Below the pieces are notes generated by a model. It was given only the letters and a program-made list of their open reading frames with translations. It searched no databases and was not told the origin of the DNA. A stretch of DNA of 64,000 nucleotides, from positions 51,630,505-51,694,504 of the forward strand of contig OX328104.1 of NCBI GenBank assembly GCA_946811185.2. Reading direction: 5' to 3'. The stretch comes from Hippopus hippopus. Lineage: Eukaryota > Mollusca > Bivalvia > Cardiida > Cardiidae. The stretch's first letter is position 1, and each line of letters opens with the position of its first letter. This document shows, in pieces, positions 25,190-33,494 of the stretch. A program made the position numbers and the translations under genes.

Positions 25190-25533
25190 TTTACTGAACA
25201 GAACTAAACAATGAAACATTTTTTTGCAAAGCATCATAAAAAATTTCTTGACAATGAAAAAAATTTCTTGACAATGAAAAAATTCACAATGAAACATTTT
25301 TTGCAAAACATCATAAAAAATTTCTTGACAATGAAAAAAATCACAAGGAAACATTTTTACAATACATCATAAAAAACAATTTCTTGACAATGAAAAAAAT
25401 CGCACTGAAATATTTTTTCACAATGAATTATTCACAATGAATTAATCACAATGAAAAAAATCACACTGAATTATTTTTTCGCAATGAATTATTTACAGTG
25501 AATTATTCTCAAAACAGTATATAACAAAATTTT
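25190..25533. repeat. Degenerate AT-rich tandem repeat (TTCTTGACAATGAAAAA)
   Basis: Units such as AAATTTCTTGACAATGAAAA and CACAATGAATTATT recur. It follows the stop codon of the 218-239-aa frame. The inverse copy lies at 32390-32600 behind a different gene. AATAAA-type signals are present in both. Confidence 0.75.
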
Positions 25534-26190
25534 TTACAATGCAAATTCGCAAATACCACGAGTTTCACATTTGTTTTCATATTCCGTAATGTCTTCATGC
25601 AATTGGTCATACCCCAAAAACATTGTATAATCACTGTCCATAGCGTCGAAATCTCGTAGTCCTATGAATGGAGCAACATGTCTATAAGCGTCTTTTGTTG
25701 AAAGAGTTGAATTAACTACTTCTTCTGTAACATCTCTATCAAATAGAATATACCCTGACATGGTTTCCATTGTTTCTCCGTAGGAATCATGAACAGATCC
25801 TTTTTTGTACCGTAAGTAAAAGTCAAATAGAACTGATTTCATTTTCAAAACGTTAAGAAAACTTTCTTCTGTTCTTCCTATGATAAAAAATGTCCATCGA
25901 CTTGTGGATCGAAACAGTTTACTAATAACATTGTCTTTCAAGCAGCTATCTGCTAAACGAGTCTTGAGATCGAGATCAAAACCCGAATCGTCCACCATCA
26001 TCGCTATAAAGTTGAATATGCCATACACTTTGTAGGACTTTTCTCCTTTTGCAGCCCATTTAAACATTTTTTTGATCCAAATTTTCACACAGAAAAATTT
26101 AATATTAAGCTGTGTTCGTTTATCAAGCGTATGCTGCTGAACAAATTCTCCATAAATTTTTTCACGTAGTTCTATTGGTAACGGTAACAT
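25534..26190 (-). CDS. Unrecognised 218-aa protein of the Polinton-type element
   Basis: The first ATG is at 26190 (MLPLPIELREKIYGEF); the frame is open to 26253 only with a GTG. It is mixed alpha/beta-looking with FKWAAKGEKSYKVYG, FRSTSRWTFFIIGRTEESFL and YGETMETMSGYILF, and ends CETRGICEFAL. It does not show the polymerase palm or thumb motifs missing from the neighbouring PolB, so I do not treat it as the polymerase C-terminus. TATAAAAG at 26284-26291 suggests its own promoter. A remnant of its last codons and 3' flank survives at about 32369-32400 in the right arm. Confidence 0.75.
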   Translation of the reverse strand: MLPLPIELREKIYGEFVQQHTLDKRTQLNIKFFCVKIWIKKMFKWAAKGEKSYKVYGIFNFIAMMVDDSGFDLDLKTRLADSCLKDNVISKLFRSTSRWTFFIIGRTEESFLNVLKMKSVLFDFYLRYKKGSVHDSYGETMETMSGYILFDRDVTEEVVNSTLSTKDAYRHVAPFIGLRDFDAMDSDYTMFLGYDQLHEDITEYENKCETRGICEFAL

Positions 26191-26283
26191 GATTGTTATT
26201 TTTTGACCAACGGCTAATATTTTTCCCCGACTTACTTTGACTGATTGGTACACAACAGTGTGATATGAAATTATTTTCTCAAA

Positions 26284-26291
26284 CTTTTATA
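26284..26291 (-). promoter_or_regulatory. TATA box of the 218-aa gene
   Basis: Minus-strand TATAAAAG, 16 nt beyond the PolB stop and about 95 nt from the ATG. Confidence 0.6.
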
Positions 26292-26307
26292 ACCGTAGGG
26301 TACAGTA

Positions 26308-29300
26308 TCAGTACCATTTATCGAAATACAGAACTCTATCTTTTAACTTTTCAAGAACGCTGTACAATTCCAACCTTGCATAAGCTGTTACGTAAGAACC
26401 TACTACCACATTGGCTGTAGCGTGGGTGTCAATATGTTCCAACTTTGATTCATAGTTAACCAAGATGAATGAACAGTTCTCGTCAAAGATTTCTACATGC
26501 TTTACAATGAAATTGGGATTGGTGACTAATTCAAAATATTTAGACGGATCACTGATGTATTCCGTCTGGGTCATTTTTTCACGCTGAGCTAATTTTCCCC
26601 AAAGGCAGTTCAACATAATCTTAGCAAATGATCTTCTCCCAGGATTTCTTTGAATACAACTTGGATCAAGACGAACACCTTCCGCCTTCTCATATTCACA
26701 AATGAACTGATCTTTTTCTGAGTCTGATTGACACCAATCTGGATAACCACTGGCTTCTTGCTTAATTTTCAAGAAATTGTCCACATAATGTTTAAAGAAC
26801 TGATCTGACACAGAATTGAAATGCCAAATTTCATACACTTGCAATAATTGATAACCGCAGTCAAGAGCCTTGAATAATTCAAAAGTAACCCAAGTTCCGA
26901 CCAAAGCCCTCTCTTCTTTACCATGTCTACAAATGTTTGAGCTTTCTTCTGCACATTTCATACAGAGTGGAAACATCATTTTGTTGTTACAGTGAACTGG
27001 GAGAACGGGGTGAAACAAATCAGTTGGAGGTAAAACTTTACACTTGATTAATCCCTCATATTGGCGAATATTGTTCATATCAATATTCTCAGCAGACAAA
27101 ATTTTTGGCTGACCTACAGGGTAGGATTTGTGTTTACAAACATAAGGGTATAGAGAACAGATATCGATGTACTTGATTTCCTTTTTGGTTTTTTCATCAA
27201 CATCATATCCAATTTTTATTGCATTACATCTTCCCCCGGACAAACCATCCCTCGGATCGATAGGGTCCCAATGTGGATATAACTTTTCAATAAGTTTTTT
27301 GTACTCTTTATCCTTCATCTTAGCATCAAATTCGTGTTCCCAAATGTACACTACATTATATCCCATTTCTTCGATATCTGCTATACGTTCAAAAGTACGT
27401 TCGTACAATTCAGACATGGGTTTTCCATTAATAGGATTGATCTGTTTACGATCTGTAAAGCATACAGGACAACCATGATACAAATCCCCAAGAAATTCAT
27501 AAACAGTGTTTGATTGACGGTGAAAACCATCTACACTATATTTCCCGATTTGAGCTTCACCACCATTTTTTGCATGCTGAATATTAATACCTTTTTCCTG
27601 AGCAACGCTTTGAACCCATCGTATCGCTTTCATAGAAAAGCGACGTCTGGATGAGTCTTTACTTGAAATGATAGCTATTTGATTTTCTGGTAAATATTTG
27701 CTTCGCCACACCTTGTTACAGGCATCTGCGATGGTAATCGCCTCTAAAAATGGACAAATACCACCCTGTTCGATAAACAGCTTTCTGAATTCAGCACACC
27801 CTCGTCTGAGGATATCAACATCTGACCTACAGTACATTTCCATCTCCTTCTGAAAATTGAATTCCTCACCATTTCGAACTTTGTCATTATACCAAACTAT
27901 GAATTTTGACCTAGCCTCTTCAGACATTGAGTCGGGTTTGTAATAAGACATATCCAAGTAGGGTCCGATGTAACTCCAAAATTCATCTGTATTCGCCCAG
28001 TGAGGAAAGTAACCTTTTTTCATTTCTTGAAGACCAAAGGTGGGTGGAAATTTTGCCAAACCAAAACTCATGAAATTGAAAGAATCGATCAGACGTACAC
28101 CATTCAGTTCTAACTTCATAATATTGTTTCCATTCATGATCAATTTTGGAAGTTTTAACCCAACTTTGACAATATAGTCAAGAATGAACTGACCGTCATA
28201 GCCTTTGAAATTATGGGCAATAGCCGTAACCCCTTTATGATGTTTTGAAAAGAGCCACTTGCAAAATTGACTCAATGTTTCTTCACCTTGAAAAATAACT
28301 TCCCTACCCTCTTCAAATTCACTGCATGTAGAACAATGAAAATCAAGTGATTTATCGATACATACATCACACGCTCTGTGTGCGATACAATAATTCGGGA
28401 TGTGTACGCCTGTGTCTTGTTTGCATTCAAAATCAAAGAAAATAAACTGTGGTTTTTTGACTACAGAAGAACTCGTCTCGTCATCGCTGTCATGGTTCAA
28501 CTTACTTTGGTAAGGTTGAATATAGCATTGATGAGAAAAGTTAACAATTCTCTTACAGATATGACATCTTTTCTTTCCATTGCAAACATGATTTTTCTTT
28601 CTGACATGATATTGTGCACCGCATTTCGAGCAGAGTTTCACTAATTCACAAATGGATTTCTTTTCCTTACCTTGAACATTTCTGTGATTTTCAAAGCATT
28701 CAGCTCTAAAAAATCGTCTACTGCAAACACTGCAAACATATTCTTTTGATTCTGATGGACATTTTCCTTTGCGGTAACAACCTTTACAGATATTTGAACA
28801 AGTATGACCTTCCCGGTTATTGTAACCCACACCACAGAACTCACAATAATATCCACAACTAAGAAAACCTTTGATAGATTTGATGTAGTCATAATGGTTT
28901 TGATGAAAGTACAAATGTATGATCTTACTATTGGCTTTCACTTCTGGATGTTTAAATATTTTTTCCACTTTTGAATGCTGTTGGTGAACTTTAATGACAT
29001 AGCCTTTTTCATACAAGATTGTTTGAATTTTTTTGTATTCATCAATTCCTACAGACTGTGTTGGTGAAACTCCAGCTTCATGTAACAATTTCTCAGCTTC
29101 AGTCTTTTGAAAAAGGCGTTTTGAACGACAAATACGACGCCATTTTCTATTCCATACTTCGGTGTTTTCACGTTCACTGTAGCAAATTCCCACAACAACA
29201 GCTCTTGCAAAACATAGTTGGTCATGATTGCCAATTTGAATAATAGATTTCTTCTTCTGGGCAAAAAACTTTGAATCTAATTCTGACGATCTATATTTTG

Positions 29301-29883
29301 GTTTTCCGCTACCACTTGGTGGTATTGTATGTGTAATGTCAAATGTCATTAATCCATCGTTCAAGACAAAATCTGTATTCGATTGTAAAACTCGTTCAAT
29401 TTCATTCAGCATAGTTTCACCTTGTAACTGGTCTGCAGCTAAAAAAGGAATATGGATTCCTATTTCCAACGAAGGATGATTGATGGTAATTCTAATCATG
29501 TCCGTAGGGTTAGCATTTAACTTTCGAATGATTTCATGGGTAACATCGTCAAATAATCCAAGTAGTCTCTGAGGTGTTAATTCTTCAAATTTTTTAAAAC
29601 TCAGCATCAGCACATGTGATTCTGTTTTAAATTTTCTTGACTTCTTATTTCCCCTTTCTGTTAAATCATATAGACTTTTCATGTCTAAGTTAGAGTTGAT
29701 ACTTTCATCGTCGCTGTCATTTTCTTCTTTCAGTGGTTTAGTTTTTTTCTTTTTTATTGCTGGAAATATCTCATCGTCACTTTCTTCTTTCAACGGTCTA
29801 GTTTTTTTCTTTTTTGTTGGTGGAAACACCTCATCGTCACTTTCACTGTCCGAATAGGTTATTATTCTTTTTCTTTTACCCAT
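26308..29883 (-). CDS. polB: Family-B DNA polymerase (protein-primed type), truncated at motif C
   Basis: Start chosen at ATG 29883 (MGKRKRIITYSDSESDD); the frame is open to 29955 (1,215 codons, numbering used here). Two copies of an acidic-lysine repeat (DDEVFPPTKKKKT) are at 39-79. HDQLCFARAV is near 244-253 and a Cys/His-rich block at 367-477. Exonuclease motifs are I (DFE, 508-510), II (HNFKGYD, 581-587) and III (YCRSD, 708-712). A GKYSVDGF...YHGCP block lies at 804-830. Polymerase motif A is DICSLYP (931-937), motif B KIMLNCLWGK (1112-1121). The frame ends YFDKWY at 1210-1215, exactly where the motif C aspartates should follow, so about 200 residues and a catalytic Asp are missing. A functional polymerase is unlikely unless supplied in trans. 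TATATAAA at 29936-29943 is a likely promoter. Confidence 0.93.
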   Translation of the reverse strand: MGKRKRIITYSDSESDDEVFPPTKKKKTRPLKEESDDEIFPAIKKKKTKPLKEENDSDDESINSNLDMKSLYDLTERGNKKSRKFKTESHVLMLSFKKFEELTPQRLLGLFDDVTHEIIRKLNANPTDMIRITINHPSLEIGIHIPFLAADQLQGETMLNEIERVLQSNTDFVLNDGLMTFDITHTIPPSGSGKPKYRSSELDSKFFAQKKKSIIQIGNHDQLCFARAVVVGICYSERENTEVWNRKWRRICRSKRLFQKTEAEKLLHEAGVSPTQSVGIDEYKKIQTILYEKGYVIKVHQQHSKVEKIFKHPEVKANSKIIHLYFHQNHYDYIKSIKGFLSCGYYCEFCGVGYNNREGHTCSNICKGCYRKGKCPSESKEYVCSVCSRRFFRAECFENHRNVQGKEKKSICELVKLCSKCGAQYHVRKKNHVCNGKKRCHICKRIVNFSHQCYIQPYQSKLNHDSDDETSSSVVKKPQFIFFDFECKQDTGVHIPNYCIAHRACDVCIDKSLDFHCSTCSEFEEGREVIFQGEETLSQFCKWLFSKHHKGVTAIAHNFKGYDGQFILDYIVKVGLKLPKLIMNGNNIMKLELNGVRLIDSFNFMSFGLAKFPPTFGLQEMKKGYFPHWANTDEFWSYIGPYLDMSYYKPDSMSEEARSKFIVWYNDKVRNGEEFNFQKEMEMYCRSDVDILRRGCAEFRKLFIEQGGICPFLEAITIADACNKVWRSKYLPENQIAIISSKDSSRRRFSMKAIRWVQSVAQEKGINIQHAKNGGEAQIGKYSVDGFHRQSNTVYEFLGDLYHGCPVCFTDRKQINPINGKPMSELYERTFERIADIEEMGYNVVYIWEHEFDAKMKDKEYKKLIEKLYPHWDPIDPRDGLSGGRCNAIKIGYDVDEKTKKEIKYIDICSLYPYVCKHKSYPVGQPKILSAENIDMNNIRQYEGLIKCKVLPPTDLFHPVLPVHCNNKMMFPLCMKCAEESSNICRHGKEERALVGTWVTFELFKALDCGYQLLQVYEIWHFNSVSDQFFKHYVDNFLKIKQEASGYPDWCQSDSEKDQFICEYEKAEGVRLDPSCIQRNPGRRSFAKIMLNCLWGKLAQREKMTQTEYISDPSKYFELVTNPNFIVKHVEIFDENCSFILVNYESKLEHIDTHATANVVVGSYVTAYARLELYSVLEKLKDRVLYFDKWY

Positions 29884-29935
29884 CGTTTTAGTTCTGAGTG
29901 AAAAGACAATAATGCAGAAGTGAGAGAAAACTAAC

Positions 29936-29943
29936 AATTTATA
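29936..29943 (-). promoter_or_regulatory. TATA box of polB
   Basis: TATATAAA on the minus strand, about 53 nt before the ATG at 29883. It supports the downstream ATG over the one at 29955. Confidence 0.6.
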
Positions 29944-29965
29944 TAGCCTCTCCATTGTAACAGTG

Positions 29966-29975
29966 TATAAATAGA
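29966..29975 (+). promoter_or_regulatory. TATA-like box before the zinc-knuckle gene
   Basis: TATAAATAGA lies immediately before the ATG at 29977. The distance is too short for that ATG to be in the transcript if this is the core promoter. Either the box is not used or translation starts elsewhere. Confidence 0.35.
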
Positions 29976-29976
29976 G

Positions 29977-30843
29977 ATGATAGTTGTGAAAATCTATTCA
30001 TTCTCCTACTCAATCTCAGACAGTACAGCTGATAAAAAATATGAGCGAGTTAAAGCTGCAAAATACATCACCACCCATGATTATGAGATCAGCAATATAC
30101 CATCAAAGTATGATGTTAAACATATCGGAAACTATGTGGGATCATTTTTATCGCAGCAACATTTAGAAGAAAAAGATGTTTACCGTACTACCAGCTACAG
30201 AGTTTTGGATCAAGCGACGATTGACAAACGATATGGTGCGAATGGTGTGAGAACAAATATTTGTTTCACATGCAACGAAGCAGGACATTGGGCCAAAGAA
30301 TGTAGAGAAAAAGAAAATCAGCTAGGAACAATTGTTTTTGTCTACGTGAATCCACACAGTCACGACATTGAGATTTTACCATCGTTTTACAACGTTGATG
30401 GTCTCAAAGATATAAAATTCGTCGGCACACTAAATTCATTCTGCAGTGAAAATACATGGAAAAAAAGTTCACCACAAGCTACATCCTCATCGGTTGAAAC
30501 TCAGACCGTAGACATGCAGAGCGACACGATGGATATCAACGATTCAGAAATCTGCAAAATAACAGATGATTTAGAGACATTACGAAAAAATCTAAGAAAA
30601 CAACAAACTTTGGATCTAAGAAAACAACAAACTTTGGATCTAAAAAACAACGAATTTTCTGCAGAACCGGGTTGCTCGTACGGAAAGGAAAAACAGCAAA
30701 ACAACGAAAAGAAGAAAAAACGAGTAACAAAACACGAGGACAAAATCTGTCCAGATGTGGAATTAAAAACTAACGAAAGGAAAAGAAAACGTAAAACCAG
30801 ATGTGAATCTGACATTCCAAAGAAAAAAAGAAAAACATACTGA
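29977..30843 (+). CDS. CCHC zinc-knuckle protein, 288 aa
   Basis: Divergent from polB. Residues 96-109 form a perfect CX2CX4HX4C knuckle (CFTCNEAGHWAKEC), a fold that binds single-stranded nucleic acid. The N-terminal 90 residues are compact and unrecognised (IYSFSYSISDSTADKKYERV). The C-terminal third is low-complexity and very basic (KEKQQNNEKKKKRVTKHEDK; ends KKKRKTY), consistent with nuclear localisation, with LRKQQTLD duplicated at about 204-219. No histone-type stem-loop follows; AAAATAAA near 30993 fits ordinary polyadenylation. CCHC proteins are not a standard Polinton core gene, so its role (nucleic-acid chaperone or RNA binding) is inferred. Confidence 0.85.
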   Translation: MIVVKIYSFSYSISDSTADKKYERVKAAKYITTHDYEISNIPSKYDVKHIGNYVGSFLSQQHLEEKDVYRTTSYRVLDQATIDKRYGANGVRTNICFTCNEAGHWAKECREKENQLGTIVFVYVNPHSHDIEILPSFYNVDGLKDIKFVGTLNSFCSENTWKKSSPQATSSSVETQTVDMQSDTMDINDSEICKITDDLETLRKNLRKQQTLDLRKQQTLDLKNNEFSAEPGCSYGKEKQQNNEKKKKRVTKHEDKICPDVELKTNERKRKRKTRCESDIPKKKRKTY

Positions 30844-31100
30844 GTGAAAAAAGATTTCAATACAATATTGAATATAAACAAAAAAAAAGACTGACTTGAT
30901 TTTTTCATTCATTTTTTGTCTTTACAGTTCATTCATTTTTTTGTTTTTACAGTTCATGATTTGATTTTTTTCATTGTACATAAGTTCTTTTTAAAATAAA
31001 AAAATATAAAATAATTACTTCTTACTTTTGACTTTTTTCTAGTTGTGACTGTAAGTCTTTTTACTTTTGACAATTTGAGAAGAAAGATCTTTCGTGCTAA
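30844..31100. other. 3' flank of the zinc-knuckle gene
   Basis: AT-rich, with TTCATTTTTTGTCTTTACAG repeated, AAAATAAA-type signals near 30993, and then sequence shared with the stem-loop regions (TTTTGACAATTTGA). Confidence 0.5.
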
Positions 31101-31106
31101 ATGGTT

Positions 31107-31122
31107 AGCCCTGAAAAGGGCT
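31107..31122 (-). terminator. Histone-type 3' stem-loop downstream of the 68-aa gene
   Basis: AGCCCT-TTTC-AGGGCT on the minus strand, followed by AACCATTTAGCACGAAAG, 32 nt past the stop of the 68-aa frame. Confidence 0.75.
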
Positions 31123-31154
31123 TTTTTTGAAGGATCTCACATTGACATCCAGCT

Positions 31155-31361
31155 CTACGATTCTTCCGCCCGATCCACTTGGATGATTTCACACCCACAG
31201 TGTTCACAGCAAATCGTCGAACCTTCATCATCATCGTAAAATCCTTCATCTGTATCTGGACAGTTATGCTTCTGACCATGATACTCAAGTATGGTAAAAC
31301 ATTTCCCACACTCTATCAGACATCTGCTTGCACAGAGAGGGCACACAAGAATTCGAACCAT
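31155..31361 (-). CDS. 68-aa cysteine-rich protein (zinc-ribbon-like)
   Basis: It has CPLCASRCLIECGKC near residues 7-21, a histidine in EYHGQKHNCPD, an acidic patch DTDEGFYDDDEGS, and CCEHCGCEII near the end, giving three CxxC/CxxxC pairs typical of small zinc-binding folds. No family recognised. The promoter is a shorter version of the CRE cassette (TATAAA 31401-31406, TGACGTCA 31438-31445) and the 3' end has a histone-type stem-loop. Confidence 0.72.
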   Translation of the reverse strand: MVRILVCPLCASRCLIECGKCFTILEYHGQKHNCPDTDEGFYDDDEGSTICCEHCGCEIIQVDRAEES

Positions 31362-31400
31362 TCTGGAACAAATATGATTTTATGTAAAATATCACTGGGC

Positions 31401-31480
31401 TTTATAGCTTTACAGGAGGATTGAACTAGATGACCCATGACGTCATTTTCTCCTATGTTTTTCCCGCGTCGGCGTTTCAT
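31401..31480 (-). promoter_or_regulatory. CRE/TATA promoter cassette (68-aa gene)
   Basis: TATAAA and TGACGTCA are in the same spacing as in the other cassettes, followed upstream by CCCGCGTCGGCGTTTCAT. The similarity then stops, so the CCAAT boxes are not part of this copy. Confidence 0.8.
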
Positions 31481-31611
31481 TAACATTGTGCATTCAAATC
31501 GACGGTTATATCGGTGTTTTTTTCACCACTCCCATTTCGATGTCACACAGTACAATCCCGGTGTTTTCCGCCAGGTCCGCACTCTTTAAAAATTTCAATC
31601 CTCTGTAAACG

Positions 31612-31617
31612 TATAAA
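31612..31617 (+). promoter_or_regulatory. TATA box of the 220-aa gene (type 2 promoter)
   Basis: TATAAA in CTGTAAACGTATAAAGC, about 95 nt before the ATG at 31710. The surrounding 150 bp match the type 2 promoter at 24920-25060 and 32750-32877. Confidence 0.7.
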
Positions 31618-31709
31618 GCTCGGCGTTATTTTCATACATTCACCATTTCTTTGATTCTCAGCTAACGATCACTTTGGAAGCAGTATCAATATTCAGAGCC
31701 AGTTTCAAT

Positions 31710-32372
31710 ATGAAGCACAACTTAGATGAAAACAACTTGGACGATTTTCCATCAGTGGAAAACAATGGAGACGTTCTTTCATCAGTTATGAATTCGACAA
31801 TCATCAATCCACCACCGGAGTTAAATTCGACAACCATCATTCCAGCGACGGTGTTTGACAACATTTATGAAGAGGTAAAGCAGCTAAATTTGAAACAAGA
31901 TAGCATGATGATCCGAATCATAGATCAGCTGGAGACTTTAAACAGACATTTGGAGGAAATTAAAACTTTAAGCGCAAGTACTGATCAGCTCAGTAGAAAT
32001 ATCGAGGTACTACGTCAACAGGATCAGTGCATTTCAACAACTCCTGTGAAGATTCCTGTGGAGTTCGAGTTTGATAAATCCAATCTTCACAAGTTAGTGG
32101 ACTCTATCGTAAGTGTTGTGAAGAAAAATCAACCAAAGAAAAAACAACCAGAGGAAAAACAATCAAGAAAAACAACAAAGCGGAAATCTGAGGAAGATGC
32201 TAACCATCTCCACAAGAAGCAGCGAGTTGATCAAAAACCAACTACACCAATATTGACAGGCCAGGGCAAATACGGGAAAAACATTGACAATCACGTTGAT
32301 TTCAAGATCCCGAAAAAACCAAAGACAGAGCGAAAACAATCAAGAAAAAACAACAAAACGGTAGGAATATGA
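31710..32372 (+). CDS. Unrecognised 220-aa coiled-coil protein with basic tail
   Basis: ATG at 31710 (MKHNLDENNLDDFP). Residues about 50-110 have heptad-like spacing (IYEEVKQLNLKQDSMMIRII, then LETLNRHLEEIKTL), suggesting a coiled coil. The last 80 residues are Lys/Gln-rich (NQPKKKQPEEKQSRKTTKRK) with likely nuclear-localisation signals, ending RKNNKTVGI. The stop lies at the inversion boundary: the next bases are the leftover 3' end of the 218-aa gene. The frame may therefore have been shortened or altered by that junction. AATAAA motifs at 32577-32600 fit polyadenylation. Confidence 0.75.
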   Translation: MKHNLDENNLDDFPSVENNGDVLSSVMNSTIINPPPELNSTTIIPATVFDNIYEEVKQLNLKQDSMMIRIIDQLETLNRHLEEIKTLSASTDQLSRNIEVLRQQDQCISTTPVKIPVEFEFDKSNLHKLVDSIVSVVKKNQPKKKQPEEKQSRKTTKRKSEEDANHLHKKQRVDQKPTTPILTGQGKYGKNIDNHVDFKIPKKPKTERKQSRKNNKTVGI

Positions 32373-32640
32373 AAACAAATATGAAACTCGTGGTGTTTGC
32401 GAATTTGCATTGCATAAAATTTTGTTATATACTGTTTTTGCGATTAATTCATTGTAAATAATTCATTGCGAAAAAAATAATTCAGTGTGATTTTTCATTG
32501 TCAAGAAATTTTTTCATTGTCAAGAAATTTTTTTTATGATGCATTGCAAAAAATGTTTCATTGTTTAGTTCTGTTCAATAAATAAAAGTTCAATAAATAA
32601 AAGTTCAAAAAACAATAGAGCTCTTCATTCTGTTTTTCCC
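32369..32640 (+). pseudogene. Remnant of the 218-aa gene 3' end and its flank
   Basis: The sequence after GAAACTCGTGGTGTTTGCG corresponds to the last codons of the left-arm 218-aa gene (CETRGICEFAL) and its AT-rich 3' flank, in inverse orientation. The body of the gene is absent here. Confidence 0.75.
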
Positions 32641-32749
32641 CAAAGATTTGTTTTGTCTACATTTTTTCTATACATCGTCTCATAACTTTTTTGCTATATT
32701 AGCATGAAACGTAGCATGGAAAAAAATGTATGTGCTTTCTGCCAGACCG

Positions 32750-32877
32750 AGCTCTTTAAAAATTTCAAGTCTCTGTAAACGTATAAAGCCCAGCGTTATT
32801 TTCACACATTCACCATTTTTGGCTCTCAGCTAACGATCACTTCGGAAGCAGTATCAATATTCGGAAGCAGTATCAAT
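32750..32877 (+). promoter_or_regulatory. Type 2 promoter before the broken 88-aa copy
   Basis: CTGTAAACGTATAAAGCCC followed by GCGTTATTTTCACAC and TCTCAGCTAACGATCAC, matching 24920-25060 inverted. It includes an intact TATAAA. Confidence 0.7.
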
Positions 32878-33110
32878 ATGGGGGAGATAAATTATCAACT
32901 ACATGAGGCTCTCCAAGAATATCTAAATGCAGGTCAACAGTTATTACAACTAAACACTCACTTTATAGGATAGGAGAAATAAAACCAACTACAACCTATA
33001 ACACAGCTCTACAAAGATCTCGGCGAAAGATTACTTCAACTATTTTTAAAGACAACGTCTGACATCATCTTAGCCATTTACCAAGCGAATTTCGGATGTT
33101 GTCATTAGAA
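32878..33110 (+). pseudogene. Broken right-arm copy of the 88-aa gene
   Basis: It begins MGEINYQLHEALQEYLNAGQ, close to the intact copy at 24907, but an in-frame TAG occurs after 31 codons (32971-32973). Further differences follow, and the segment encoding the ACPIC motif is deleted (the reading passes from ACCAAGCG to the GGATGTTGTCATTAG end). Promoter and 3' stem-loop are both retained. Confidence 0.82.
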
Positions 33111-33143
33111 GTGGAAAAAACATAGCCTCCAAAAAAACAAAAC

Positions 33144-33159
33144 AGCCCTTTTCAGGGCT
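33144..33159 (+). terminator. Histone-type 3' stem-loop after the broken 88-aa copy
   Basis: AGCCCT-TTTC-AGGGCT, preceded by AAAAC and followed by ACCCATCTACCACGAAAG. Confidence 0.75.
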
Positions 33160-33294
33160 ACCCATCTACCACGAAAGTTCTATCTTTCTTCAAAATTGTC
33201 AAAAACTCAAAAGATTCACAATCAAAAAAAGTCATAGATTAGTCAAACTCTAGTTTTTTCTATCCCGAACAAGAAAAAATGCAACAAAGCTGCG

Positions 33295-33458
33295 GATTGG
33301 TCAACAATAAAACATTTAGTATTAGAAATAAAACGCTGATTCTGATTGGCCAACATCAATTTGGGACCCAAATCAGCATGAAACGCCGACGCGGGAAAAA
33401 CATAGGAGAAAATGACGTCATGGGTCAACTAGTTCAATCCGTCTGAAAAACTATAAAT
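33295..33458 (+). promoter_or_regulatory. CRE/CCAAT/TATA promoter cassette (104-aa gene)
   Basis: GATTGG at 33295 and 33344, CGGGAAAAAC, TGACGTCA at 33413-33420 and TATAAAT at 33452-33458, about 40 nt before the ATG. Inverse of the cassette at 24273-24434. Confidence 0.88.
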
Positions 33459-33494
33459 CTCGACGATTTATTTTGCATACATTTCATTTTCACA

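Noticed and set aside
25534..26190. Missing C-terminal part of the DNA polymerase
   Set aside because: The frame follows polB but shows none of the expected post-motif-C patterns and has its own TATA box.
29977..30320. DWNN-zinc-knuckle arrangement as in RBBP6
   Set aside because: The order (compact N-terminus, then CCHC) is similar, but I see no convincing residue match to the DWNN domain.
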